The notes: a model not told the origin generated them from the letters alone. Shown: positions 17,102-26,026, numbered from the stretch's first letter. The stretch: 64,000 nucleotides of DNA from Enterococcus dispar ATCC 51266 (GCF_000406945.1 NZ_KE136354.1:1627989-1691988); one strand, 5' to 3'. A program made the numbers and translations.

Positions 17102-18160
17102 TTATTTTGGGACGCGAACCAAATTCATTTCGTGTAGCGTTTCGGCAATCTGAACCGAATTCCATGCTGCACCTTTTAGTAAGTTGTCTGAAACAACCCA
17201 CATGTGTAAGCCGGTTTCCACATCTAAATCACGACGAATGCGTCCGACAAAAGTAGCTTTTTGATCGACACTATTTAGCGCTTGCGGATAAATTTGTTGG
17301 CTTGGATCGTCTTGTAATGTTACTCCGGGAGCCTGTGCTAATAAATCTTTTACCGCTTGCGGTGTTAGTTGTTTTTCTGTTTCAAGATAAATCGATTCCG
17401 AGTGGCCGCTAACAACGGGAATACGGACGCAGGTTGCTGCCACTTTGATTGCATTATCTGCCATAATTTTATGCGTTTCGTTAATCATTTTCCACTCTTC
17501 ATAAGTGTAATCGTCTTCAGCAAAGACATCAATTTGTGGGAGTGCGTTAAAAGCAATCGGATAATGCTTTTTATCACTGCCAGCCGGTAAAATTTGCGGA
17601 TTTAATTCCTCTTTGGTTTTACCTGCAAGTAAATCTGTGGCTTCTTGTTTTAACTCTTCTATTGCTTTGGCACCGGCACCCGAAACGGCTTGGTAAGTCG
17701 ATACGATAATGCGTTTTAAGCCTGCTTTTTGGCGAATGGGTTCTAGGGCCACCATCATTTGAATGGTTGAGCAATTCGGATTGGCAATAATTCCTTTGTG
17801 CTGTTTTAAAGCCTCAGGGTTTACTTCAGGTACCACCAAGGGCACGTCTGGATCCATGCGGAAATGACTGGTATTGTCTACCACCACAGCGCCACGTTTT
17901 ACCGCTTCTGGGGCAAAGATTTTGGAAATCCCACCACCAGCTGAAAATAGCGCTAAATCTACCTCGTTAAAAGAATCTGGTACTAATTCTTCAATCGTCA
18001 ATGTTTTGCCTTTAAATTCTCTGGTTTTACCAGCAGAACGTTTGGAAGCCAGCAATTTGACACTGGCAATTGGCAAAGTAGTATCTTCTAACATCTCAAT
18101 CATTTTTGTTCCGACCGCGCCTGTTGCACCCACAACGGCGATACGATATCCTTTTTCCAT
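17102..18160 (-). CDS. asd: aspartate-semialdehyde dehydrogenase
   Basis: It reduces aspartyl phosphate to aspartate semialdehyde, feeding DapA and threonine/methionine synthesis. GATGAVG (11-17) binds NADP. Cys130 in NPNCSTIQM is the catalytic thiol, and [10 protein letters not shown] carries the active-site His. The 352 residues are usual. It stands alone between hairpins and is separated from the dap genes by 14 kb. CodY-like boxes and a palindrome lie in its upstream region. Confidence 0.96.
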   Translation of the reverse strand: MEKGYRIAVVGATGAVGTKMIEMLEDTTLPIASVKLLASKRSAGKTREFKGKTLTIEELVPDSFNEVDLALFSAGGGISKIFAPEAVKRGAVVVDNTSHFRMDPDVPLVVPEVNPEALKQHKGIIANPNCSTIQMMVALEPIRQKAGLKRIIVSTYQAVSGAGAKAIEELKQEATDLLAGKTKEELNPQILPAGSDKKHYPIAFNALPQIDVFAEDDYTYEEWKMINETHKIMADNAIKVAATCVRIPVVSGHSESIYLETEKQLTPQAVKDLLAQAPGVTLQDDPSQQIYPQALNSVDQKATFVGRIRRDLDVETGLHMWVVSDNLLKGAAWNSVQIAETLHEMNLVRVPK

Positions 18161-18232
18161 CCACTACACCCCTAAGTACAAATTTCACCTGTCTCTGACA
18201 AGGAATTGATATTTTTGCTATTTTAGCACAAT

Positions 18233-18276
18233 CTGAAATAAATTTCAGTAAATACTAAAAAACGATTCAGAAAATT
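18233..18276 (-). promoter_or_regulatory. asd upstream region: palindrome and CodY-like boxes
   Basis: A perfect palindrome CTGAAATAAATTTCAG occupies 18233-18248, just upstream of the likely -10 TAAAAT. CodY-like 15-mers at 18239-18253 and 18262-18276 each match 12 of 15 consensus positions. Confidence 0.4.
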
Positions 18277-18301
18277 ACGACAATTAAAGCATATCAAAAA
18301 A

Positions 18302-18328
18302 GGACTGCCATTTTCTAAATGGTAGCCC
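18302..18328 (-). terminator. terminator of the serine hydrolase gene
   Basis: GGACTGCCATTT pairs with AAATGGTAGCCC with two mismatched or wobble positions. A TTTTTT run follows on the minus strand. Confidence 0.7.
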
Positions 18329-18335
18329 TCTACTG

Positions 18336-18941
18336 CTATAAAGAAATATTGTGTAACCAATTACGGGCATGATTTACTTCATCAGCAGATAATTGATGCC
18401 CTTGCTTAGTCTGTTTAATTGTTAAATCCGCCCCGCGACTATCAAAAGCTGTTGCCAATTCATTGAAAGATGCTGGTGAAACAATTGGATCCCCTTGACC
18501 AAAGGAAAGCCAAATTCGCTTATCCTGTAAAGAAAATTTTTCTTGGTGGACACCTAAAGACATGGGATGGAAAAAAATACCTTGAGTTAATTCTGTTTCT
18601 CGTTCGAGTAATAAATGAGCCGCAATATTGGCACCATTGGAGTAGCCAACTAGGATCCAGTCACTTAGCGGTACACCTTTTTGACTACTAACCCGTTTAA
18701 TCTCCTCATATAAATTGTCGGTTTCTTCTTCTAAACTCACTAAATCAAATTGATTTAAACCATTACGTTTGAAAAAACGATTCATCCCGTCTTCTTCTAC
18801 TTCGCCACGAAACGATAAAATCTCACAACCACCATCTAAAAAGCGGGCAATATCTACAAGGGACGTTTCATCACCACCCGTACCATGTAAGAGCAGTAAC
18901 TTCTTAGCACCTGTGGTACCCGCATCATATAAATACTTCAT
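18336..18941 (-). CDS. alpha/beta hydrolase, carboxylesterase/phospholipase type (MhqD-like)
   Basis: This is a cytoplasmic serine hydrolase of about 201 residues. LLLHGTGGDE forms the oxyanion region, GYSNGANIA holds the nucleophilic Ser, GQGDPIVS the Asp and QGHQLS the His. I chose ATG 18941 because GGAGG lies 7 bases upstream. The longer frame to 18995 has no such site. Relatives act on quinone-derived or small esters, but the substrate here is unknown. It is monocistronic. Confidence 0.85.
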   Translation of the reverse strand: MKYLYDAGTTGAKKLLLLHGTGGDETSLVDIARFLDGGCEILSFRGEVEEDGMNRFFKRNGLNQFDLVSLEEETDNLYEEIKRVSSQKGVPLSDWILVGYSNGANIAAHLLLERETELTQGIFFHPMSLGVHQEKFSLQDKRIWLSFGQGDPIVSPASFNELATAFDSRGADLTIKQTKQGHQLSADEVNHARNWLHNISL

Positions 18942-19179
18942 TTTTTTACCTCCATGAGCAGTTCTAATAACGTCATAAAAAGCACAATCGGCCAAATAAA
19001 TTTTATTATCTGTTTTTTAAATAAAATGTCTCTTACTTTTATTTTTACGACAAATCTGTGAGAAAATTTCTCCTTCTAAACAAGCTTACTAATTGTAAGT
19101 ATCATAACAAATAAATTCATTTTACTCAATTATTTTATCTTTTTTAGGAAAGTCACTTTATTTAACTTTATCGCGTTCC

Positions 19180-19320
19180 TATACTATAATAAATTTAAGG
19201 GAAATTTTGGGGAAGATTTCCGTCAACGTGTAGGGGAGAGTGTTATTCCTTACGTCATCATGGCTAGATTACTAGCAAAAAATAAGACTTGGATTTAGAT
19301 ATCCAAGTCTTATTTTTTAT
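19180..19320 (+). ncRNA. candidate small RNA, about 120 nt, convergent to the lysozyme gene
   Basis: A promoter-like TATAAT (19185-19190) is followed by hairpins GGAAAT/ATTTCC (19200-19222), ACGT..AGG/CCT..ACGT (19226-19255) and GCTAG/CTAGC (19263-19276). A strong terminator stem follows (19280-19294 with 19301-19315) and then T. No convincing ORF is present: a 12-codon frame at 19260 lacks a close ribosome site. The remaining 18942-19179 gap shows only A+T-rich DNA. Identity is unknown, and it is not complementary to the CRISPR repeat. Confidence 0.5.
19280..19315. terminator. bidirectional terminator of GH25 gene and candidate sRNA
   Basis: AAATAAGACTTGGAT (19280-19294) pairs perfectly with ATCCAAGTCTTATTT (19301-19315). 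T or A runs occur on both sides. Confidence 0.85.
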
Positions 19321-20219
19321 TTTATGCCACCATAACTTGTTATTTTTCCTAATGCAATGTAACCTTTCTTTCCTTTCGTACGCGGTTGCACGCCCCACAA
19401 ATAACCTTGGTTTAAAATAATATCATCAAATTTTATCCCTTCTCCTTTTTGCATCAAAGCAATCACTTGCCCGTTTGTATCTGCTTTTTCTCTGAGATAA
19501 ACTGCTGTATTTAACGTAATGGTTTTCATTTTTGCCAAACCTCCTTTTGTACTGTTTTCAACTGAATTTTCTGGCGTGGAATTGGAGTTTTCAGATGCTG
19601 GTATCTTGTTACCAAAAAGTGTGGCAAAGTCTTTGCCTCCCGTTAATCGGTTCAAATCCAGCGGCCCTTTATAACCTGGAATACGTCCATTTGAAGTATA
19701 TTGATGAATGTCATAGCGATTCGTACAAGTCGGATTAAATCCTTCATACCCGCCATTATTTTGCCCATAGGCGGGAATCCAAATCGCGTCAAATTTTTCT
19801 ACCGCAAGATTGAATTGCTTATATAAATGGTTGGCAATATAGACACCCACTTTTTTGGCACCTAAACGTTTTAACTCCTGCCGGTAACTTTCACATCCAT
19901 TGCGCATATTGTGATAAGATTTTTCTTCCACATCCAACCACCAAAAATTTGGCTGAAACCTTTTAGCCCGCTGGTAAAAATCTCTTGCTTCTTGTTGCAT
20001 GTCAGCTAGACTCGTTCCTCTTACCCACGCATAAACTGCAACTGGAATCTGATGCTCTTTCAATTTCTTAAGGTGCGTTTCAAAATGAACATCACGATGC
20101 AATGAGCCATATTGCACCCGTACAATCGCACCATCGATGTTTTGAGCTAGCTTTTTGTAATCAATGGCTTCGGGTAGTTGCCATTCACTAATATCAATAA
20201 TTACTGGTTTTGGAATCAT
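19317..20219 (-). CDS. GH25 family lysozyme with C-terminal SH3-like domain
   Basis: It is predicted to cleave the muramic acid-glucosamine bond of peptidoglycan. Residues 1-200 are the GH25 domain: IIDISEWQ at 7-14 and WWLDVEEKS near 94-102 supply the acidic catalytic residues. A Ser/Asn/Glu-rich linker follows, then an SH3-like wall-binding end (TAVYLREKADTNGQVIALM). There is no signal peptide, as in phage endolysins, yet no holin or phage gene is nearby. TAGGAGGAG precedes the ATG. It follows small DUF1659 and DUF2922 genes and is probably co-transcribed with them. Confidence 0.88.
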   Translation of the reverse strand: MIPKPVIIDISEWQLPEAIDYKKLAQNIDGAIVRVQYGSLHRDVHFETHLKKLKEHQIPVAVYAWVRGTSLADMQQEARDFYQRAKRFQPNFWWLDVEEKSYHNMRNGCESYRQELKRLGAKKVGVYIANHLYKQFNLAVEKFDAIWIPAYGQNNGGYEGFNPTCTNRYDIHQYTSNGRIPGYKGPLDLNRLTGGKDFATLFGNKIPASENSNSTPENSVENSTKGGLAKMKTITLNTAVYLREKADTNGQVIALMQKGEGIKFDDIILNQGYLWGVQPRTKGKKGYIALGKITSYGGIK

Positions 20220-20318
20220 AGTCTCCTCCTACGAATAAAATTTTTTATTCAAAAAGGGATGTAGAAGAGACGATCGTTCCAATCATCATCCGCTTCTACA
20301 GTCCCTCATTCATCTGTT

Positions 20319-20543
20319 TTAAACTTCTTCAGCAAAAAGCTCTGTTTCAATGGTTTCGACATATTTTGCACTAGCAGGTGCCACAAAGAGTGTGACATCT
20401 TTTTTGACAAATAATGGTAACCCACTGATTTCTTCCATCACTTGACGAACGGTTTGTGCACTTAAGTTTTCATTGGCAATACGGGGGATCATTTTGTGTT
20501 TCTTTCCTTCACTGTTCAAAAAGGTTAAATGTAGTTTTTTCAT
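20319..20543 (-). CDS. DUF2922 small protein
   Basis: The 74-residue protein matches the DUF2922 pattern: MKKLHLTFLNSEGKKHKM start, an IANENLSAQTVRQVMEEI middle and an LFVKKDVTLFVAPASAKYV end. Function is unknown. The family is usually found next to DUF1659, as here. AAAGGAGG precedes the ATG. It lies 60 bases after the DUF1659 gene and 99 before the lysozyme gene. It has no signal peptide or membrane segment. Confidence 0.8.
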   Translation of the reverse strand: MKKLHLTFLNSEGKKHKMIPRIANENLSAQTVRQVMEEISGLPLFVKKDVTLFVAPASAKYVETIETELFAEEV

Positions 20544-20603
20544 TTGGTTTTCCTCCTTTAAAATTCTTGCTTAAATTTTTACGTCTTTTTTGCGTAATAA
20601 TGA

Positions 20604-20810
20604 TTACTCGGTATATTCGACTTCTTTTGTTTCAATCACGCTGTTATAAGCCACATCTTCTGGCAATAATTGGCTAAAAGCACGGCCAAATGTTAAGACA
20701 TCTGCTTCAACGGGATTTTCAATGCTATTGTTAAATTTTTGTTTGGTCAGACGCTCTTTCCCTGGTTCTAAAAAAGTGACGGCTAAATTGGTACTAACAT
20801 GTGTTTTCAT
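20604..20810 (-). CDS. DUF1659 small protein
   Basis: The 68-residue protein has the DUF1659 features: an N-terminal strand followed by GKERLTKQKFNNSI and ADVLTFGRAFSQLLPE, with a C-terminal Glu-rich end. Function is unknown. It is the first gene of the DUF1659-DUF2922-GH25 group. AAGGAGG precedes the ATG. TTGACA at about 20925-20930 on the minus strand is a possible -35, but the -10 is not clear. Confidence 0.78.
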   Translation of the reverse strand: MKTHVSTNLAVTFLEPGKERLTKQKFNNSIENPVEADVLTFGRAFSQLLPEDVAYNSVIETKEVEYTE

Positions 20811-21055
20811 TTGTTTTCCTCCTTAGAATAACTATTTTTGTGGTAACTTATGCTTTTACGGCCGATTTCAAAAGCATTTTTTTGTAAGTAGCGCCCTTAC
20901 ACATTAACAACGAAATTTCTGTGGCAAATGTCAAATAATATTTGAAAAAAAGTTTAAAATATTTCGTTATTTCAATCGAATTATTTGTGATTATTTTCAC
21001 TTATCATGCTGTATTCTTGACTCTAACGTAGAATTGTTAGGTGTTGTTTATTTGC

Positions 21056-21070
21056 AATTTTCTGAAAAAT
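21056..21070 (+). promoter_or_regulatory. CodY-like box upstream of serC
   Basis: AATTTTCTGAAAAAT matches the CodY consensus at 14 of 15 positions. It ends 3 bases before the candidate -35, so bound CodY would occlude RNA polymerase. Confidence 0.65.
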
Positions 21071-21073
21071 ACC

Positions 21074-21125
21074 TTTAAATGCTGAAATTCATCTGTTACA
21101 ATAAGCGATAACTCATTTAGAGTTA
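21074..21125 (+). promoter_or_regulatory. serC promoter and downstream palindrome
   Basis: TTTAAA (21074-21079), a 17-base spacer and TACAAT (21097-21102) form a plausible promoter. A perfect inverted repeat TAACTC-N5-GAGTTA (21109-21125) begins about where transcription should start and may be an operator or a 5' hairpin. Confidence 0.55.
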
Positions 21126-21154
21126 AAATTACTTTTTCAAAGGAGAGAATAGCT

Positions 21155-22240
21155 ATGACTGTTTACAATTTTTCAGCCGGTCCTGCCGTATTACCCACAC
21201 CCGTTTTAAAGCAGGCCCAATCCGAGTTTATGGATTACAAAGGTAGCGGTATGTCCGTGATGGAGTTGAGTCATCGTTCCTCCCTTTTTGATGCAATTAT
21301 TAAAGACGCTGAAAAACGCTTACGAGAATTAATGAATATTCCGAATAATTATCATGTTTTATTCTTACAAGGCGGCGCCAGTCTGCAATTTACAATGGTC
21401 CCCTTAAATTTAGCGCAAAATAAAAAAGCATTATATGTTAATACCGGTTCATGGTCTAAAAAAGCCATTGCCGCAGCTAAAGCTTTAGACAATATCGAAG
21501 TTGAAGTGATTGCTTCATCAGCGGCAGATAATTTTAGTTATATTCCAACAATTACACCGGATATGATTGATCAAGATGCTGCTTATTTGCACATTACTAC
21601 CAACAATACGATTGTCGGTACAGCCTTCCAAAATATTCCGGATGCAGGCAATGTCCCAATTGTGGCCGATATGTCGTCAAATATTTTAGCCAATGATTAC
21701 AATGTTGCGGATTTTGGTATTATCTATGCCGGCGCGCAAAAAAATATTGGTCCGGCAGGTTTAACGGTCGTCATTATTCGGGATGATCTACTGGGTTTAT
21801 GTGAAGTAAAAGAACCGATGCTTGATTATAAAGTCCAAGCAAACGCCCATTCTTTATACAACACACCCCCAACTTTTGCGATTTACATGGCACAATTGGT
21901 TTTCAAATGGTTGCAAGACTTAGGTGGACTGCCTGAGATTTTACAGCAAGACCAAGAAAAAGCGCAATTACTCTATGACGCTATCGAAAAATCACACTTA
22001 TTTACCAGTCCGGTTCACCCTGATAGCCGTTCAATTACCAATATTCCTTTTGTGACTGGGGATGAAGAATTAGATCAAAAATTCAACGCTGAAGCATTGG
22101 CCGCAGGTTTTGAAAACTTAAAAGGACACCGTTCAGTCGGTGGTATGCGGGCAAGTCTATACAACGCCTTTCCTAAAGAAGGTGTGGAAGCTCTAGTTGC
22201 TTTCATGGAAAAATTCGAAAAAGAAAACGGAGGCGCTTAG
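21155..22240 (+). CDS. serC: phosphoserine aminotransferase
   Basis: This PLP enzyme converts 3-phosphohydroxypyruvate to phosphoserine. It starts with the family motif [11 protein letters not shown], and Lys196 in [11 protein letters not shown] is the PLP lysine. The C terminus contains [11 protein letters not shown], which binds the phosphate group. The 361 residues are typical. CAAAGGAGAG precedes the ATG. serA begins one base after its stop codon, giving a serC-serA-DUF1015 operon. Confidence 0.97.
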   Translation: MTVYNFSAGPAVLPTPVLKQAQSEFMDYKGSGMSVMELSHRSSLFDAIIKDAEKRLRELMNIPNNYHVLFLQGGASLQFTMVPLNLAQNKKALYVNTGSWSKKAIAAAKALDNIEVEVIASSAADNFSYIPTITPDMIDQDAAYLHITTNNTIVGTAFQNIPDAGNVPIVADMSSNILANDYNVADFGIIYAGAQKNIGPAGLTVVIIRDDLLGLCEVKEPMLDYKVQANAHSLYNTPPTFAIYMAQLVFKWLQDLGGLPEILQQDQEKAQLLYDAIEKSHLFTSPVHPDSRSITNIPFVTGDEELDQKFNAEALAAGFENLKGHRSVGGMRASLYNAFPKEGVEALVAFMEKFEKENGGA

Positions 22241-22241
22241 T

Positions 22242-23426
22242 ATGTTTCATATTAAAACCTTTAACGCAATTGCCCCAGAAGGCATGAACCGTTTTGATAA
22301 AGAAAACTATGCGATTAATGAAAGTGAAAACCCAGATGGTATTATTTTACGTAGTCAAAAATTACACGATTACGATTTTCCCATAAGCGTCGTAGCCGTT
22401 GCTCGCGCTGGAGCGGGTACCAATAATGTCCCGGTAGCAAAATGTACTGAAAATGGTATTGTCGTTTTTAATACCCCAGGTGCCAATGCCAACGCAGTCA
22501 AAGAGTTAGTACTGGCCAGTCTCTTATTATCTGTTCGTCCAATTTTAAAAGGCGCTCAGTGGGTGCAAACATTAACAGGTGCTGACGTGGAAGAACAAGC
22601 CGAAGCAAATAAAAAACAATTTGCCGGTCATGAATTAGAAGGGAAAAAATTAGGCGTGATTGGTCTGGGTGCAATTGGCGCTATGATTGCAAACGATGCC
22701 TATCGTTTAGGCATGGAAGTAGTCGGTTATGATCCTTATGTTTCAGTCGATACCGCTTGGAGCATTTCACGGCGGGTGCATCGTGCCAATGAATTAGCCG
22801 AAGTTTTAACAACTTGTGATTTTGTCACTATTCATGTGCCTTTAACCGATCAAACCAAAGGCATGATTGGGAAAGCCGAACTGGCTAAAATGAAAAAGAC
22901 AGCCAAACTATTCAACTTTGCCCGCGGCGGAATTGTAGATGATGCAGCCGTATTAGAGGCCTTAACTGCTGATGAATTAGCAGGCTATACCACAGACTTT
23001 GCTGACGAAAAATTATTACACCATGAAAAAGTTTTGGTTTTGCCTCACTTAGGCGCTTCTACCGAAGAAGCGGAAGTGAACTGCGCCAAAATGGCTGCCA
23101 GAACGTTAAAACGCTTTTTAGAAGAAGGGACGATTAAACGTTCGGTCAATTTTCCCACTGTGGAAATGGCCTTTCACTCCCCTTATCGAATTACCATTAT
23201 TAATAAAAACATTCCCAATATGCTCGGCCAAATTTCTTCGACTATTGCTGAAATGAATATTAATATTGATAACATGGTTAACCGTGGTCGTGATGACTAT
23301 GCCTATACCTTAGTGGACATTGCTTGTGACAATGAGGCAAATGCCCAAGCCGTTGCCACGCGTTTAGAGGAAAATCCCGATATTATTCGCGTTCGTGTCA
23401 TTAAAAATCCGGGGGGGAGCTATTAA
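22242..23426 (+). CDS. serA: D-3-phosphoglycerate dehydrogenase, short type with C-terminal ACT domain
   Basis: It oxidises 3-phosphoglycerate, the first step of serine synthesis. The 394 residues hold an NAD-binding domain with GLGAIGAMIA, the catalytic stretch FNFARGGIVDD, and the active-site His in LPHLGASTEEAE. An ACT domain (about 320-394) suggests feedback by serine. The large intervening domain of longer SerA proteins is absent. I use ATG 22242 because GGAGG lies 9 bases upstream. A longer frame overlaps serC. The stop overlaps the next start. Confidence 0.95.
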   Translation: MFHIKTFNAIAPEGMNRFDKENYAINESENPDGIILRSQKLHDYDFPISVVAVARAGAGTNNVPVAKCTENGIVVFNTPGANANAVKELVLASLLLSVRPILKGAQWVQTLTGADVEEQAEANKKQFAGHELEGKKLGVIGLGAIGAMIANDAYRLGMEVVGYDPYVSVDTAWSISRRVHRANELAEVLTTCDFVTIHVPLTDQTKGMIGKAELAKMKKTAKLFNFARGGIVDDAAVLEALTADELAGYTTDFADEKLLHHEKVLVLPHLGASTEEAEVNCAKMAARTLKRFLEEGTIKRSVNFPTVEMAFHSPYRITIINKNIPNMLGQISSTIAEMNINIDNMVNRGRDDYAYTLVDIACDNEANAQAVATRLEENPDIIRVRVIKNPGGSY

Positions 23427-24652
23427 TGGTCGTAATCAAACCTTTTAAAGGGATTCGTCCGGCTAAAGATTTAGCCGCAAAAGTAGCCGCGTTGCCTTAT
23501 GACGTGATTAACAGTAAAGAAGCGCAGGAACTCGCAACAGATAATCCCTATAGCTACTTTCATATTGACCGGGCAGAAATCGATTTACCCCAAGACATCT
23601 CACCTTATGATCCAGCAGTCTATCAAAAAGCTGCTGCCAATTTAGCTGACTTTTTAGCAAAAGGCTGGCTAAAAAAAGAGGAGAAACCTTACTTTTATTT
23701 ATATCAGTTGACGATGAATGGTCGCAGCCAAACCGGAATTGCTTTATCTGCGTCGATTGACGATTATGTCAATGGGAATATTAAAAAACATGAATTTACC
23801 CGACCAGAAAAAGAAATCGATCGGATCAATCACATCAAAGCTTGTGATGCCAATACCAGTCCCATTTTTTTGGCTTATCGCCAAGAGAATAAAATTCAAA
23901 CCTTAATAAAAGAGTGGCAAAAAAATCATGAAGCAGTGTATGACTTTAACAGCTACCATGATGTAAATCATAAAGTCTGGGTGATTGATGATACCAAAAT
24001 TGTGACAACCCTAACTGCGTTATTTGAAGATGTTTCAGCGCTATATATTGCAGATGGGCATCACCGTACAGAATCGGCTGTTAAAGTCGGGATAGAAAAA
24101 CGTAAACAAGGTACGAACAGTACTGAAAGTGATTATTTCTTAGCAATCGTCTTTCCAGAAAACGAACTCGCCATTTGGGAATACAATCGGGTGGTCAATG
24201 TTCCTCTACCAGACGACTTTTTTGACCAAGTTGGCATTGGCTTAACAATAGAAAAAACAACCTCAGAAAAGCCACAAGCTCCTGGACAAATTCAAATGTA
24301 TCTAGCCGGACAATGGTATACATTGTACGCAAAAGATACGATTAAAAGTAATGATCCAGTCGAACGCCTAGACGTATCTTTACTGCAAAATAATGTTTTG
24401 GCGCCGATTTTTGGCATCACTGACGTTCGGACCGACCAACGCATTGACTTTATCGGTGGCATCCGCGGACCAGAAGAACTCGTCAAACTAGTCGATAGCG
24501 GCGCGTGGCAAGTAGCCTTCTCCTTATATCCAACCGCGATGACAGATCTCTTAGATGTCGCCGATGCTGGAAAAATTATGCCACCAAAATCAACCTGGTT
24601 TGAACCAAAATTATTAAGTGGACTCTTCTTACACGATTTAGAAACAAACTAA
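23426..24652 (+). CDS. DUF1015 family protein
   Basis: The 408-residue cytoplasmic protein shows the DUF1015 pattern: an early PFKGIRPAKDLAAKVAALPYDV, a GNIKKHEFTRPEKEIDRINH segment and a central ADGHHRTESA. Its ATG overlaps the serA stop by one base, so translation is coupled. DUF1015 genes often travel with serA/serC in Firmicutes and a role in serine metabolism is suspected, but the reaction is not established here. GGGGGGAG serves as ribosome site. Confidence 0.88.
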   Translation: MVVIKPFKGIRPAKDLAAKVAALPYDVINSKEAQELATDNPYSYFHIDRAEIDLPQDISPYDPAVYQKAAANLADFLAKGWLKKEEKPYFYLYQLTMNGRSQTGIALSASIDDYVNGNIKKHEFTRPEKEIDRINHIKACDANTSPIFLAYRQENKIQTLIKEWQKNHEAVYDFNSYHDVNHKVWVIDDTKIVTTLTALFEDVSALYIADGHHRTESAVKVGIEKRKQGTNSTESDYFLAIVFPENELAIWEYNRVVNVPLPDDFFDQVGIGLTIEKTTSEKPQAPGQIQMYLAGQWYTLYAKDTIKSNDPVERLDVSLLQNNVLAPIFGITDVRTDQRIDFIGGIRGPEELVKLVDSGAWQVAFSLYPTAMTDLLDVADAGKIMPPKSTWFEPKLLSGLFLHDLETN

Positions 24653-24663
24653 GTTGTTAATTC

Positions 24664-24702
24664 TTTACAATCCATTGATCCCCCTCTTCAATGGATTGTA
24701 AA
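24664..24702 (+). terminator. ser operon terminator
   Basis: TTTACAATCCATTGA (24664-24678) pairs perfectly with TCAATGGATTGTAAA (24688-24702) about 12 bases past the DUF1015 stop. Confidence 0.75.
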
Positions 24703-24715
24703 AATTATGCATACA

Positions 24716-24764
24716 AAAAGCGACTGACAACATCTCTAAAGATCGTTGTTAGCCGCTTTTATTT
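24716..24764. terminator. second hairpin, terminator for uspA side
   Basis: AAAAGCGACTGACAAC pairs with GTTGTTAGCCGCTTTT with two weak positions and is flanked by A and T tracts. It lies 50 bases past the uspA stop. Confidence 0.65.
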
Positions 24765-24814
24765 ATTCTGATCTATCAAAAATGAACTACCCATTTTAAC
24801 AGCTACGTCATTTT

Positions 24815-25246
24815 CTATTTCACCATTAAAACATTACAAGGTGCGTGATTTACAATATGTTGAATAGTTGAACCTACTTTTTTACGGGTCAAAGATCCCT
24901 TTCCCGTAGCGCCCGCCACAATTAAATCAATCGGATATTCAGCCGGAATTTTTTCAGCAATCGTATCCTTTACATCCCCTACTTCAACAATTTGGCTGAT
25001 ATTCTCAATCCCTGCATTACGCGCTTCAGAAACTAAATTTTCCAAAACCATTTTGGCTTTTTCCTGTTCTTCTTTTAAAATCTTCGAAACCGCAAAAGAA
25101 CTCGTCGAAAGCGACGCTTCATCAATAATCCAAGCCAAATACAATGCCCCATTACTCGCTTTAGCTAAGGCTACTGCCTCATAAAATGCCTTTTCCGCAT
25201 TTTTTGACCCATCAATTGCCACTAAAATATTTTGATATCGATTCAT
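24815..25246 (-). CDS. universal stress protein UspA family
   Basis: It is a 143-residue cytoplasmic nucleotide-binding stress protein. The N terminus MNRYQNILVAIDGSKNAEKA and the C-terminal GATGKGSLTRKKVGST fit the ATP-binding pattern G-2x-G-9x-G(S/T). The ATG at 25246 has GGGAGGG 5 bases upstream. The longer frame to 25261 begins inside that site. It is monocistronic. The exact role is not deducible. Confidence 0.92.
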   Translation of the reverse strand: MNRYQNILVAIDGSKNAEKAFYEAVALAKASNGALYLAWIIDEASLSTSSFAVSKILKEEQEKAKMVLENLVSEARNAGIENISQIVEVGDVKDTIAEKIPAEYPIDLIVAGATGKGSLTRKKVGSTIQHIVNHAPCNVLMVK

Positions 25247-25344
25247 GAAAATCCCTCCCATTCACTTTTCACTTTCATTTTTGAAAACCTTTTCCTAATT
25301 CAAAAGTACCATAAAATGAAAAAGAGAGCTAATTAGACGATGAA

Positions 25345-25377
25345 AAGGCTCAATTATCACAACGATAATTGAGCCTT
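25345..25377 (-). terminator. terminator of the polysaccharide operon
   Basis: AAGGCTCAATTATC (25345-25358) pairs perfectly with GATAATTGAGCCTT (25364-25377), and TTTTC follows on the minus strand. It ends the long rhamnose/capsule transcript. Confidence 0.85.
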
Positions 25378-25381
25378 CTAA

Positions 25382-26026
25382 TTAAATATTTTCAAATTTG
25401 CGTTCCATTAGTAAATTTTGAATATATAGTACAGTTAAAATTCCCAAATGAAGAATAAAAAATAGTAAAACAAACTCTAATTTTTTTTGCGACCATTGTA
25501 GGAAAATAATATCAAATACTTTCAGCGGATCTGTAAGAAAATAAATTGAATGTAATCGTGGCGGAAATCGTCCCGCGTAAATTCCCATCGCAGAAAGAAA
25601 ACAAATCCCACCAATTATCATACGCATGACAAATGGATGTACCTGAAACTTGTCTTTAAAGTAGCGTGCTAACTTTAACAACTCAGAAAAACCCCATAAA
25701 TTAAAGGCAAATATCACTAAGAATAACGCGATTAAAAGCGCCCATAAGCGCACACTCGGTAAACTACTCCCATCAGCGTAATTATACAACTGCAACATAT
25801 CCGAATGGACAATATCAGTCACAAGATACGGGATATTCGGGAAAAATAATAACCAAATACACCCTAAAATAACTTGTAATATCGGCGAACGCGTATCCTT
25901 AATATGAAATGATAACTCTAATGGAATATAGGCCAATAAAGTATTTAACGATAGAAAATAAAATTTAGTCGTATACATTATAATGATAGTGAGTAACGCT
26001 ATTAAGCGGATTATGTTTTTGTAGAT
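25382..26026 (-). CDS. DUF1361 membrane protein, apparent ATC start
   Basis: About 214 residues with six or so hydrophobic segments and the DUF1361 signature WLLFFPNIPYLVTDI mark this conserved membrane family of unknown function. It is the last gene of the capsule operon, directly after rmlD. No ATG lies near the 5' end. GGAGG at 26034-26038 stands 8 bases before ATC 26026, the only well-spaced codon. The alternative TTG at 26041 overlaps that ribosome site. Transcription with rmlD suggests an envelope role, but nothing in the sequence proves it. Confidence 0.82.
   Translation of the reverse strand: MYKNIIRLIALLTIIIMYTTKFYFLSLNTLLAYIPLELSFHIKDTRSPILQVILGCIWLLFFPNIPYLVTDIVHSDMLQLYNYADGSSLPSVRLWALLIALFLVIFAFNLWGFSELLKLARYFKDKFQVHPFVMRMIIGGICFLSAMGIYAGRFPPRLHSIYFLTDPLKVFDIIFLQWSQKKLEFVLLFFILHLGILTVLYIQNLLMERKFENI

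Noticed and set aside
19260..19298. 12-codon frame (MARLLAKNKTWI) inside the candidate sRNA as a leader peptide
   Set aside because: The nearest purine-rich ribosome-like site is about 28 bases away, and nothing lies downstream on that strand for it to control.
19180..19320. Candidate sRNA as the tracrRNA of the CRISPR system
   Set aside because: It contains no stretch complementary to the repeat and lies more than 44 kb from the array.
19317..20810. Prophage remnant
   Set aside because: Apart from the lysozyme there is no holin, tail, integrase or attachment-site repeat around it.
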